The notes under the pieces: generated by a model | Seen by the model: only the letters and a program-made list of their open reading frames with translations | Database searches by the model: none | Told to the model about the DNA's origin: nothing | Part shown: piece by piece, positions 23,646 to 35,139 of the stretch | How the letters are laid out: the number at the start of each line of letters is the position of its first letter | Numbering within the stretch: the stretch's first letter is position 1 | NCBI GenBank assembly: GCA_037576215.1 | Contig: JBANDB010000001.1 | Location: 5,952,001-6,016,000 of the forward strand | Source of the DNA: Armillaria gallica | Lineage: Eukaryota > Basidiomycota > Agaricomycetes > Agaricales > Physalacriaceae | Direction: 5' to 3' | DNA length: 64,000 bases | Program-made: the position numbers and the translations under genes

Positions 23646-26600
23646 CTATGCTACACTCACCTCCGTTGCCAGCAAATTAATGAGAACATGATGAACGTCC
23701 TCCAATGCATCATCCCATCTGCCTCTCAATACTGCATCATTCCTAACCGCTTTCCCCCACCATGCCAGACAAGCCAGTGGAGAAACAAAGCCGTTTTGGC
23801 CACTCTTCCGCAGGCACTCCCAATCGCTGCCAATACCGCCTCTGTACACCTCCCCTAATGTGCCGTCAATGTCCCTAACATTGCGCCAGTCTGGTTGCAT
23901 CCCCTTCCACCAAATCCACCACTCATCGGTGAACTTAGGCAAACTGATCTTCGGATGTTTGCGTTGATAATTCTTGATCCACACGCCCACCTCCGCTGGA
24001 CGCCCCACCGACAGAAGCCTGAATTTAGCCCCCTTCAACTCCTCGAATCCTGCTCTCCCTTCCAACACTATCAAACAGCCCAGCACATCACCCTAACGAG
24101 GTCCAAGGTCATACGATTCCAGATATGCCACCAAATCTGCAAACCAGTCATGCCACATTGAGCGGTCCAGCAATGCCAAATCTGCAGGCTTCAAAGGAAA
24201 CAGAGGCACGATCAAGCCAGCCTCCCCATCTTTCATTCTGATCTCTCCCTCAATCACGTCCACCTCCGGCTCCACATCCTCAGGTGTTCCGTTGTTTGCA
24301 CCCCCCACTGTTGTACCATCATCAGGATCGCGAGGTAATATGGCCTTTGGATCTTTCGATTGTGGCAGAAACTCTCCTAGATCCTGCTGAAGACGAGGAT
24401 CAATGTTGGGCATCATAGTCGGCTGCAATGGACCACTTGGATTATCGGCCGGGGAGCGATCGTCTTCCACAATCTCCCTGGATGAAGACTGCTCCTGCTC
24501 CTGCTCCTGAGCCATCTTTTCCTTGCTAGACCTCTTTGCTGACTTTTTCGCTGATTTTTTGCCTTTGGTAGGACCAGCCTCCTCTCCAACCTCCTTGTCA
24601 GCGGTGTCTTTTTTCTTTGAACCTCTCTTACGCTTCGTACCCTTCTTCGACGTCTCCTTGACAAGTTCAGGCTGAACTCCATCGATTTCAGAGATCTCTG
24701 TGGCTTCACCCCTATACAGCCCCATTATCTCCTCAGCGCCATCCACAACCTTCAAAGCATGGGCTTTCATATCCTCTGGCGCTAGTATGAACGTCAGTCA
24801 GCATTCCATGCTCTCAAGACTCTCACTCACTGAAACACGTTTTAGCGAAGCCAATGAATAAATCCATTGCCTGTTGGTGTGCTTTTCCACCACTGGCATG
24901 TGCCCAATCCTTCGGCTGAGCATCCCGATTGTACCCACAATGCAGCCTTTCAACGTGTCAGCATCAAAACAAACATAACGGCGCCGAATTTAACTTATGA
25001 AACACCATTGATTTGCCCCCCTTGTCCAGGATGCGGACCTGCAATCAACAAAGACACATTGTGGCCCAACTTCCTTGACAGCGTCTCGACCCATGGGTAA
25101 GTGACACTCTCAATAGACTCCAGCACCCTAAATTAATACGTCAGGACTGTCATAAATATACTGGCTAGCAGTGCACCCACCGTAATACCTCCTCAGGTGA
25201 CATTTGAGGACCCTCTGATATCTCAGCCTGGTTTTCCCCCTTCCCAACGACGTCTTTCTCCTCGCAACCACCATTCGTGCACTCGGCTCCTCCTAACTCG
25301 ATTGCCGCCTCCTCCACACTCTTTGACGTCCCCTCGCCTTTCGATCGTTCCTTCTCTGCCTCTGCTGCAGCCTCAAAAGGCGCTCGGACATCGGCGGGAA
25401 GATCCCAGAAATAATCCCTCGTCCACCTGATTCAACAACCCACTCGCTCGTTGTTCAGCTTATCTAGTCTCCTGAAGTACTGCTCAAACTCGTCAACAAT
25501 GTTGCCCTTGAAGTATTCCTTTGACCACAGCTGGTAGGCCGTCCTTGCTCACGTCCGGACGGTATGACTCCCCTTTCCTCCCACACTGGAAACCTCATCC
25601 AGGAGCTCACACAACGGCATGTCCAGTCTTTTGTTCATGTCATCAAGCTTCCCGATGTGCCAGTCCCACCAACAGAACAGCATCTGTAAACATGTCAGCC
25701 TTCAAAGCCCAACGATCTGATGAGTAAAGCATACCCCTCGCATCTGCTCAACATGCTGACCCTTAGCTTCCTCTCTTTCCGGGCTCAACACCTCATTCGG
25801 ATTCGGACACGGCAATTGAGGCTCATCAGACAGGTCAAGCTCCCAATGGTAGATGACATAGTACTCTTCAAGTTGCTCGTCCACATAATCCTTGGCAGCA
25901 GTGACATTGATACGTTTGGCAGCGTGAAAAGAGGTTATTCGCTCCTCGAGCCAGGTCAATCATGACCCTTTTGCCCAGAAACGGTGAACCTCGAAAGCCC
26001 TGAACACAATGACATCACCGAACAATTATGGAAAACACAGCCAAAGGTGATTAGTGAGACCCTGACATAACACTTTCACACTCACTTCTTTGATGTGCTC
26101 GAGGACATTGCGTGCTGCGATGAATTCGTGGTAATCCCAAATTGCTCCTGGTCGAACTCGAGTCAGGTTTCTCCCCCGCCCTTGCCCTTGCGAATCTCTT
26201 CCCTCCCAAATTAGCTACATTGAACTTTAAATCCTGCAACTGTACAGTTCACCTCGCCTGGCCGCACTGCAAGTCATCAGACCACACCTAATTCACTTAG
26301 TTGGATACACTGCGTGTTCTCTCAATCTTATGTTCAAAATATTTTAACTATTGTCATTCTGTGAAACGCAAATGCACCCGACTAAGCACTTCAAGATCGT
26401 TAAGCTCGATTTTTCCACCACAAAAATAGAACCTAGAAGCTATGGTCAGTCTTGCTACACTCTGCACTCCCTCCACAGTGCTAGAGACAATGCGATACAC
26501 CTTTCACATATGACGTAAATGTTCATGATGAGCAACCGATGTTGATGGGCTCAGCACCTCATTGGGATTGCATATCGGCCGTTCTGGTTCCTGCATTAAC

Positions 26601-26782
26601 GGTAATTGCCAAGTCTCATGGTATTCTGTCAGTTGCACGTCGACGTAGTCCTTGACAGCCCCGCTGCCCCTTCTCTGTGCGTCACAAAAGCCTCCCAGGC
26701 GATCTTTAAGCCAATGCGCTCGTGATCCTGTCAGCCAGTTTCTATAAGAAGACACAATCGTCAGCCATGCTCGCAGATGCAA
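23646..26782 (-). pseudogene. large accessory gene of the KDZ element, unknown function, degraded
   Basis: A multi-exon gene on the minus strand. The last exon (23646-24781) encodes TPEDMKAHALKVVDG, a Lys/Glu/Gln-rich low-complexity tract, and a conserved C-terminus with DEWWIWWKGMQPDWR and CLAWWGKAVRN. It has a TAG near 24090. Upstream exons include KLGHNVSLLIAGPHPGQGG (about 25020-25090), RDYFWDLPADVRAPFEAAAE (about 25350-25420) and HIGKLDDMNKRLDMPL (about 25620-25670) with TGA codons at expected Arg. Two paralogous N-terminal exons, each with AxKDYVDxQLxEY and CPNPNEVLSP-like motifs, lie at 25702-25959 and 26504-26782. The combination recurs in hypothetical agaricomycete proteins. I do not know its function. 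Exon limits other than the last are approximate. Confidence 0.55.
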
Positions 26783-26907
26783 GGTAGCTACCTACCTGCC
26801 GGTCATCCTGTTCAAGTGTACAGGCTGAAAGTGTCTGCACAGTGTTTATAAGTCATTACTCTCTGTCAGGCGGCATTCCATCCTTGGCATGTATCCCCAC
26901 TATAAGT

Positions 26908-26990
26908 GTCTGTAGTCTAATTGGAGTTGATTCTGTCTGTTTCCATAATTCAAGTCGTGCATCAATTGATTGTTCGAATCCTGCCTGTCG
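26908..26990 (+). repeat. tRNA-like sequence with poly(T) tail
   Basis: TAGTCTAATTGG resembles an A box, TTGTTCGAATCCTGCC a B box, with T9-10 at 26994-27003. The acceptor ends do not pair well. It is probably a SINE or tRNA pseudogene inside the KDZ element. Confidence 0.4.
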
Positions 26991-27004
26991 CCCTTTTTTT
27001 TTTG

Positions 27005-27562
27005 TTTTAACCGGTCCTGGCTTACGAGTTACCGAGTAGCTGAAATTTGAAATAAGGGCAACCGGTTAGACCGGTTACCTTAGAATGATCACCTCCTATG
27101 GACCGGTCAGTCCAAATACCCTCAACCGCCAGACACATACGAGCTTCCCTAACATTTTTCTCTCCCTCCTCAGGGCCAAAACTATCCGGTAAGGTATTTG
27201 TCATGTATTTACTGACTTTCTGTGGCAGGTCGAACCCCCATGGACATGAGGAAGCCAGATAATCGCTCCGCGAATTAAAATCACATTAAAGTCATTAGCC
27301 GAGCTTAATACTGATCTCGTATTGGATTATTCTTTATAGGCTCGCACACCATTGACCCTCTCCCTCCCGTCAGGCATTCCCTCCGTCTGGCTGCTTTATC
27401 TGTTTGGCGACATGCTGCATATCTTCATCAATACTCACACACTTCAAATCTCTCATGAATACCTCTCCTTCAAGTGCAATGGAATATTCAACAGTAGATG
27501 TGCATGGACCATGTGCTGCCTGTTTCAGGCAGATCCTTAATTAGCCCTTTACTCTCGACCAC
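27005..27562. other. intergenic between divergent KDZ accessory genes
   Basis: No gene seen. It likely holds the shared promoter region of the minus-strand gene (ending upstream at about 26782) and the plus-strand gene starting at 27563. Confidence 0.35.
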
Positions 27563-29226
27563 ATGGACCCATCCGCCTCCTCTAGCACTGCACACTCTGC
27601 CTCTGCCTCTGCCTTGCCTGCCCCGCGCAAATGTGGCTGACCTCGCAAGTATCACACTCCTACTGAACAAGCGGAGGCCCATGCTGCGACTCAACAGGCA
27701 TATTACGACCGGTATGTCTCTCATCCCCCCACTGCTTTTCACGCTCACATTAATCTTTTGCAGAAATTGTGACATTATTTGCTGACAGGTTCATCGCCGG
27801 TATCGCGAGACCCACAGCGAGGCCCAGTCCTACCACCAATGCCACCAGGTATGCACAAAGCCCAAGGTCAAGTGAGTTCGCTGCACCATCAATGACGGGC
27901 CACCCATCAAAGCTGGATAGTCTGTCATATCTTCCAAATTTCCATGGCTTCATACTCACACTGTCTTACTCCAGTTCCATGCATGCAGACAACCAACCGA
28001 GTCTCGACGAGGACGCGACTGCAAGAGTCATTTGCGACAAGCTCGACATGCTCCTGATGGGCCAGCCGCCAAACGTCTTCGCTGCCGGCGTGTATGCACA
28101 GGCATCTGCAGATGACAATCTGGCAGAGGTCATCAGTGCCATTCTCAACGGATTCACCATGCTGGATCACAAGAGCAGTCTCAAGGCTAATCGCGCATAT
28201 GAGAGGGAAGGGTGTACTCGTCGTTGGAAGCTCTTGAACGTTGAGGTAGAGCACTTGAGGGGGGTTGTCTTATTATTGGAGGATCTCTTGTGCTCTGCAA
28301 TGTGTGGACTCGATGAACTTAGGCATGCTTGGTCTACAGGCTCCCTCGCGTATTTGCAAGTTTAATAAAGAAAATATGTATGCTGCATTATATTATTTTA
28401 ATCATTTTCTGTTACTGAAGGGCTGCCGGCAAGTGTGACAGTAACAACTGTACAGTTGTTACTTCATCACACAGACCAGCATTTTACCTGGTCACCTAAA
28501 CTATCTTGGCACACCTAAAACATAAAAGTTCCAAATATCGCATCAAATGTATTTGAAGAAGGTATGACCCTGCACACTGTTCCTTGATACAATCATCCCT
28601 GAGCGTCGCCGGCAGTTTCTCCAATCCCCCCTACTGCCCTGGTTCGAGGAGCGGTATGAGCAATACCGCCTTCAGACCAAGGAACCGCTTTCAATTTGGG
28701 CGCGGCACATGGCAATGGATTTCAAGGTGGCCCACCCCGACTTCAACTCTGCCGAGTTTGGGGAAAGGACTCTTCGAGCAGTAAGTAGTATGTCACCTCA
28801 GCATCCCAGATCTGTCTGATGAATTAATCACAGTTTGTCCACGTAGCATTCGAAGGCGTGGAAGATCAGGCGAGGTTACAAGTAGCAATGTGTACCGCCT
28901 ATGTGCCTAAGCAGGCCTCTCATGTCCATTCTCCCTCTCCTGACACCGAAGCACAGGATCAACACACAACACCTGATAACAGGACGGCACAAGGAAGCAC
29001 CGGTGCCTGGGGCGTGCAGAGCTGGGCACCAGAGCCGCGGGACTGGGACGACAGTGAAGGTTATCGATGGGGCAATTGTAGTGCGGGTGACAGGGAGACT
29101 ACTACGTGGATACCAGGTGAATGGGGAGATAGTTCTTGGGGTGGCAAACCGAGCATGGACGGCGCTGAGGGAGCGACAGACGCATTTGATACACTCGCCC
29201 AAGATTTCCATACAGCACTTCAGTAG
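27563..29226 (+). pseudogene. KDZ accessory gene with AT-hook-like N-terminus
   Basis: The first exon (27563-27711) starts MDPSASSSTAHSAS and encodes APRKCG-stop-PRKYHTPTEQ. The in-frame TGA at 27638-27640 falls where an AT-hook (RGRPRK) would have Arg. A GTATGT donor follows at 27712. Later exons give an acidic segment with LLPWFEERYEQYRLQT and WARHMAMDFKVAHPDFN (about 28600-28780), then a Trp/Gly/Asp-rich C-terminus ending HTALQ at 29226. It lies just upstream of the transposase, on the same strand. Proteins of this kind (AT-hook, Ser-rich start, Tyr-Arg repeats) occur beside KDZ transposases. Its role, perhaps DNA binding during transposition, is inferred. Exon borders are approximate. Confidence 0.5.
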
Positions 29227-29879
29227 ACTTCGCAATGGCGACACATGTTTTCATATAACTTTGTTACACATAAAACTTTCACATTACAGAACAACCATAG
29301 GACTACAAGAGTGACTAAAGACGTGCTTTCAACTGTTTGGGTTCAACCGGGAGCCGATACTGAGACCAGATCCTCTCTACTCTTTCCCCATCGGCACACT
29401 TGCCGGCACTGTGGTATGTTCGAAGGTGGAATTGCGGATCATCATGCGTGAGTGGAAAATAATGGGAGTGGCAAAACATTGGCAAGCTGATGTCAAAGAT
29501 ATCGATCAGTGATAATCAGGGCTGGAGTCATGTTGAAATACTCACCGCACGCGAATGCGATCGAAAGACAGCCACCACTGAAGGCGCACCAGAGCCATTG
29601 CCGTGGCTTGCATCCTGTGAGAGCTGTTTAGCCGATAGATTGTCTGGATCGATGGGGAGCTCACTCTGGGTCCACTACAGTGGTAATAGTCACTTGAGGC
29701 TTGGTCATCGTGCGATATGTTCACAGTGGTTGCTCAGTCAACGCCATCTCAGACCCCAAGCAAAGAGAATTTTGGCCGATGCTGCAGCCACCACTGGAAA
29801 CTGTACAGTTGTTTGTCAGCACACATCAGATCAAACCTCGATCTATCATTAGAACGAAAGCCTCCAAAATTCTTTTCAA

Positions 29880-30523
29880 ATGCCCAAGGTAGAGTGATCT
29901 TATCAGTGTCACATCATTCAAATTTGCTAATGACCCAATCAAGCTCAAAGGACCTGACCCCCTCTACATGAGCGACCAGCATGCCCACATTCAAAAAAAG
30001 GTGGCTGAGTACAAGACAGTCAAGCAGGTGGGAGGCGTAGAGGAGCTGGAGTTCCTGCAGGCCTTTTTTGAGGAGTGGTTCCACCTGTACCAAGAGGATC
30101 CCAGTCTCACTGGCTTGGACCTCGAAGCCGCTCAGTGGGCCTGCAAAAAGGTGTGTCATATTTTTCGCGTACGAGAATGTCACCTTGATCATGTGACAGG
30201 ACCTGAGCCGAATGCTCGTGTGGTCGACGTGGACGCTCAATCCTGATGCGGCTAGCGACGCCAGCAAGCGTCAGCAAGAGGCCCGACGCAAACACAGGGA
30301 AGGGGAGGTGGCTTCAAGCCAGAATGCCGTGGCAAGCATGGCAACCACTCGTCGCGCAGCCTCAGGGCGCATCCGTCCCACCAGGCTTGCCCCCGTCGCA
30401 AAAGAGTACTGGGAGAAGTTCGACAACCCAAACTATGATGCAGAACGGTATGTGGTGGAGACGCCAGAGGGATGGAAGATTGACTTCCTCACCGACTTCA
30501 AGAGGGAAGAGCCGCCAGTCTAG
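29880..30523 (+). CDS. KDZ accessory gene, small acidic protein family, plus-strand paralogue
   Basis: The main exon (about 29944-30150) encodes LKGPDPLYMSDQHAHIQKKV and LQAFFEEWFHLYQEDP...WACKK. An intron at 30151-30199 (GT..AG) joins it to DLSRMLVWSTWTLNPDA and a basic, Arg/Lys-rich tail ending EEPPV at 30523. The proposed nine-base first exon (29880-29888, intron to 29943 with an AAG acceptor) is uncertain. It is a diverged paralogue of the convergent gene at 30626-31251, with the intron at the same place after the KK motif. Function unknown. Confidence 0.5.
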
Positions 30524-30625
30524 TATTGTTGTAGTTACCGTACCATCAATAGAAGCTTTCCACTCGCCGCAAACATACGAAAAAAACAGGAGGGAACAAT
30601 ATCATTGAAGCGAGGTAGGGAATGT

Positions 30626-31251
30626 CTAATTAAAATCATGATCCAAGAATTCGTGCAGGTAGTCTAGTATCCCCAGTCTGATCTGGACTGTCTGGGGGTC
30701 CTCCTCGGGATCGTTCAGCAGCCGAGTCCATCGTGCCTCGATGCGCATTGTCAAGATACGCAAGATATTCTGATAGGCACATATAACAGAGTGACATTCG
30801 AACAGATACAATGAAGAGGTAAAATGACTAACCTTTTTTTGGTCAACAATGTCGTCAGCCTCCTCTGCAGGACAGTACATCCCATCTTCATTTTCTGGCC
30901 AGCATTTGAACCAAGCCTCAAAAAATGGCTCTAACCACAGAAAGTGGTGTCCGGCAATAACCGCTTCTTCAAAGTGGCCAACATTGGCGTCGATCCACTC
31001 AACCTGCTCATTGTGGAAGTGCTGGTTGATCTGGTAGCGGGTGGAGACATAGAATCTGTGCAAGATAAGATATTGGAGCTTCAGGGTCAGAGGGACCTAC
31101 CCTGCAACCTGGCCCTGAGCTGAGGCTTCAGCAGTGATCTTCCTATGATGCAATCAGCCATTGACAGTCACAGCAATTGACTTGTGACATACCCGGGATC
31201 CCCTTCTTGCTTGACACTCACACTGGCGCTGTTTTCTTTGTGCTCAGCCAT
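30626..31251 (-). CDS. KDZ accessory gene, small protein of unknown function, intact
   Basis: Four exons (31193-31251, 31101-31142, 30833-31055, 30626-30769) with GT..AG introns join in frame to 155 residues: MAEHKENSASVSVKQEGDPG, then YQINQHFHNEQVEWIDANVG, FLWLEPFFEAWFKCWPENED and an end HEFLDHDFN. All phases agree and no stop interrupts, so it may be expressible. The E/D-rich FFEAWF core and the intron after QKK match the neighbouring plus-strand gene. The ATG lies only about 200 bases from the first recognisable transposase exon on the other strand, so the two may share a promoter. Confidence 0.65.
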
Positions 31252-31440
31252 GGTGGATGGTAGTTCAATCAATGGCGCAGAAGGTGTGGCAACCTGTTAT
31301 TATGTGCTAGCTTTTAGCTTTCTCAAACATGGCCAAACAGTCCTGCAGTATGATGCACCGAACCAATGTCCTGCCGACCTGCTACAAAGCGACCATCAGT
31401 CTATTGATACAACCAGACCCAGGCTCAGCGGCAGTTCACA

Positions 31441-34400
31441 GTGCCCACCTCAAGATCGATTTCTGTCTCGCTGCATTCCCGACGCCTGCAAGAGACTAAT
31501 GGCACGCCTCTCCTCCAATATCTAGATGACAAAGGCGCCTTCCCATCCTGGAAAACCCTCACGGACAACCTCTATGCAGATCAGGACGTGTGGCTGGATG
31601 TGCAGGACATTGACGAGAGCCCCAGCGCTGCAGAAAACCCGGCCAAGCCAGCCTCGAAGAGATACGCGAATTTGGATGCACCCATGTTGGAATGGATGGG
31701 TACTGCGGAGCGACCTGGCCATCGAGAAGAGTATTTGAGGGAGTTCCTACGGGCTGAAGGACGGGGATCAGCACCCACAGAGTGCTGCCCTTCCTGCGCC
31801 AATATTGCTGACGAGTCACAGGATTGGGATAGCACGCCTGTGATACGATGCGATGAGTGTGGGGCAGGACTTTTGGAGTGTGTGAAATGCTGCCTACATC
31901 GCCATGCAAGGATGGTCCTTCATAGAATCAAGGTGGATTTCCTGACGACTCCAATGTGGTTTTATTTCTCATCGCCTGACAGCGGTGGAACAGGTCATTT
32001 TTTGAGGAGGACTCGCTGAAACGTTTGGGACTACGGGTTCAGCTGGGACACTGGGACATGCACTGCATTAACCCATGTCCTGGTCTGTCGGATTTTACTG
32101 TCCTCCATATCAACAGAATACATAAAGTTGCCATCGATTTTTGTGTGTGTGAGCACCAAAGACCAGATTGCATGCAGTGCCTGCACTTTGGGTGGTATCC
32201 AGCAATGACACATGCACCCAGGACCTGCGCTACGATTGAAATGCTGAAACATTTCCATGTTCAAACACTTTGTGGGAAGGTATCAGCCTATGAATATTAT
32301 CGTGGTCTCAACAACACCACGGACAACACAGACATCGATCTTCCCAAGGTATGCGAGCGGTCGCATGGTACCTGTGTGCGGTTTGTTAATGATTGATTAC
32401 AGACAAGATATCAGTTGTTTTTCCGCATGAGCCGTCAGTTCAGGCATCTGAAAATGATGAAACGCGCAGGGCATGGTCTCATTTATAATGGAATTGCGAC
32501 CTCAGCAGCAGGAGCATTGGTGATACGATGCATCTCTTGCCCTCACCCTGATGAGAACCTGCCTGAGGGGTGGCAATTGGTACTGAAGGAGGAGAAGTAC
32601 ATATTTCTAAATGTAAGAGAACATTGGCTCACCCTGATTCAGATACGTCTACAGGCCCATCGTCGGCGGTGACGCTTGTTTTCACCTGAAAAGCGTCAAG
32701 AAGTCTACCCACAAAAGAGATCCGGGTCTGCATACAGGCTTGGCATACTATGTGGATCACAAGGCATATATTGCACATGTGAAGAAGTACGCAACACAGA
32801 AAAGTGCGTCTTCAGGGTTTGGGTGCTCATATCCATCAGGTATTGCAACATGGACTATCTGGCAGGTTCAGCTATCAAGCATTCATACCCCGACAACCAG
32901 GAAGTATTCTTCTCCTACGACATTGCCTGTCAATGGAGAAAGAAGCTGAGCGACCATATGCAAAAGCTCCCAGAGCAATCTAGGATTCGACTGGATGCTA
33001 TTTTGGACTTTGGCGTGCCAAAGCTTCACTGTAAGGCCCACAAGTATGCCTGCCAGTGCCAGTACTCAATGAACCTGAAGCCGGAGGTCGCATGAACGGA
33101 TGGAGAAGGCGTAGAATGAACGTGGGATGATCTGCACACATGCACGCTGTCCATGAAGGAGATGGGACCAAGAGCTAGGTTTGATATTATTGATGATCAG
33201 ATGGGGGGCCACAATTGGAGAAAGGTTACAGGTACAGGTATGTGTGGATCGTTTTCGATTGTAATGGTGACTGAGCAGGGATAACAGGCCATTTGATGCA
33301 TCAGAGATATGATCTTGCGGTGAAACAGCATGTGCATCAGGCGGCGGTGCATATAATATTCACGGAGTGCTTGCCCGCTGGGAAGAATTGGGCTCAGCAA
33401 TGGATGGTGCAGGTCAAGGCCTGGGAGGCTGACAATAATGCACCAAATCCCTATTTTAGAGAGGTTAAACATAGGTGTCTACGATTAGCATCGTCTGCGA
33501 GTGACTGACAAAGTTATAGATGCTTCGGAGGCGGTGGTAAAGCACCAATTGAAGGAGCAGGAGAGGCGCGCAGAGGAGAAGGGAGTGACTCACCTACATT
33601 TGGTGGGACCGGCAGCAACGGTAGCAATGGGACTGCTACTGGAAGATAAACAGTAAGCTGCCAGTTAACGAGCTTGGAACAGATGCTTACCATTTCATAG
33701 ACGACGCTTGATTCAAGATTACAAAGAGACAGAAGAAGATCCTCTGACAATCTCAGATCTTAACAACCAACAGAAGCATCGCATGGCGTTGCAGCGTGAG
33801 GTCAAGCAGTTCCGTGGGATGCAGGCCGTATACATGCCTTGTGTCGCTCTGCTCTTGTTGGAATCACCAGCACAAATTGACGGCACTGTCGACATCGAGC
33901 ATGAACGCCTCTTGCTTCCTTCAGCCTTGACACCAGCACAGAGAACTGAGGGCTGTCGGAGTGAATTGTCGCAAATTGAGGAGAAATTGAGGGAAGCGCA
34001 GTGCATGGATGCATTGGAGACTCTGCACGGTCTGATTTGTACGAAAAGGGACACATATAGATACCGGGACGGTAACATGAGGGGCCAGTTACACATGACC
34101 CGTGCTGCGGGTTTTGTGGATCATCTGCAGCATCGGTTGGATTTGACGGTCATGAAATACCGGGCATCGCACGAGGTGCTACTTTCACTTTGAGGATTCG
34201 GTCCCTGGGAGAAGAAGCTTCAAGTTCTAAAAGACTCAGACATAGATTGCAGGGATGGGGTGGTCATTTCTATTGATGTGGAAGATCGCATGGAAGATGA
34301 CTCCACTCGTTCAAGGAAGAAGAGGAGGACACTGCCAGAACAAGTAACAACAGCAGGAGAGGGTCATAGGACTGTAGGTTGGATCTGGACGCTGGAAGGA

Positions 34401-34884
34401 GCATTTGGGGGTGATGACAAGGAATTGGGTGATGGTATGTCTGCTCTGTAGAGGCGTGTATTTGTTCTGAAGGTCCTCTGTGACAGCGGCGCATCTCAAG
34501 TGGTTAAAGAGCTGAGCATGTCTCCACTGGTGGTGTGAGCAGGTAAATCTCCTGAAGGCCAAGATGTTGAGGACGTTGATTTCTCTCGAAAAACATGCGG
34601 CGCATTGGGATGATTGGCGACTTGGGTGTGAGAGCCTGGTTGGGGATGCACCTCTATTGGAGGGGAGACAAGCTTATGTGAGCAGCCAGGCAGTTGTATA
34701 CAGAAAGCTTGCAGCGTCGTTTGGTGCATTGTGGAAACTGCCAGCAAGTAGCATGATTAGACCGGCTAGAAACAAGGAGGAGGCATTGGAGATGGAGGCA
34801 CATGAGGAGACATTAGCAGGTGAGAATGAGGCCGTGACAGCCGAGGAGGAGACAGCTGAGGTCAATGACATCGCAGTCGCTTAG
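31441..34884 (+). pseudogene. KDZ transposase with CxC2-like cysteine cluster, degraded
   Basis: An N-terminal part with APMLEWMG and REEYLREFL leads to CCPSCA...IRCDECGAGLLECVKCCLHRH (zinc-binding cluster). After an intron (31933-31982) comes LGLRVQLGHWDMHC...CVCEHQRPDC...WYPAMTHAPRTCATIEML, then, after another intron (32349-32402), RYQLFFRMSRQFRHLKMMKR. The KDZ core follows: YCNMDYLAGS, VFFSYDIACQWRKKL, FGVPKLHCKAHKYACQC, TDGEGVE-stop-TWDDLHTC, GPRARFDIIDDQMGGHNW. The C-terminus ends at 34884. Lesions are a frame change with loss of the usually conserved GDLQKGER block near 32815-32850 and TGA codons at 33093, 33117 and 34513 at expected Arg. These match the CxC2 / KDZ transposase families. 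The start is not determined. Confidence 0.82.
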
Positions 34885-35132
34885 GTATTCAATGTATTTA
34901 TGTACTGCCTAATTGAGACGATTTTTTTTAATGATATGGGAGCCGTGCGTCTGAGTCTGTAGAATAACCAGGCAGATGTGGTTATTTGCTGATGAGTGCC
35001 AGATATGGCAGGACTTTGGGCCAGGAGTGTACTGATTGTGTACTATTGTAGGGCATGGTTAATAACCACAGTGTAGGCTACAGCTCCCCTGGTTATAACC
35101 AGGCTGTTGGGCTAGAGCTGCAACCATGGGTG
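34885..35132. repeat. right terminal region of the KDZ element
   Basis: Contains CATGGTTAATAACCACA (about 35054-35070) and the perfect palindrome CCTGGTTATAACCAGG (35088-35103), mirrored at the left end. These are probable transposase-binding subterminal repeats. Confidence 0.7.
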
Positions 35133-35139
35133 TTATCCA
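35133..35139. repeat. KDZ target duplication TTATCCA (right)
   Basis: Same 7 bases as 21342-21348. Confidence 0.8.

Larger units (their letters stand above)
21349..35132 (+). mobile_element. KDZ-type DNA transposon (13.8 kb) nested in the gypsy RT gene
   Basis: Flanked by TTATCCA on both sides, with imperfect terminal inverted repeats that begin CA and share ACAGC..CTGGTTATAACC. Both ends hold palindromic subterminal motifs (CCTGGTTATAACC at 21380-21392 and a perfect 16-bp palindrome at 35088-35103; CATGGTTA..TAACCACA next inward). It contains a KDZ/CxC2 transposase gene and at least four other genes, as large agaricomycete KDZ elements often do. Nonsense and deletion lesions in the transposase suggest it is now immobile. 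Confidence 0.83.

Noticed and set aside
21349..35132. TET/JBP dioxygenase cargo in the KDZ element
   Set aside because: I looked for an HxD...H pattern in a plausible context and found none. The cargo proteins have other features.
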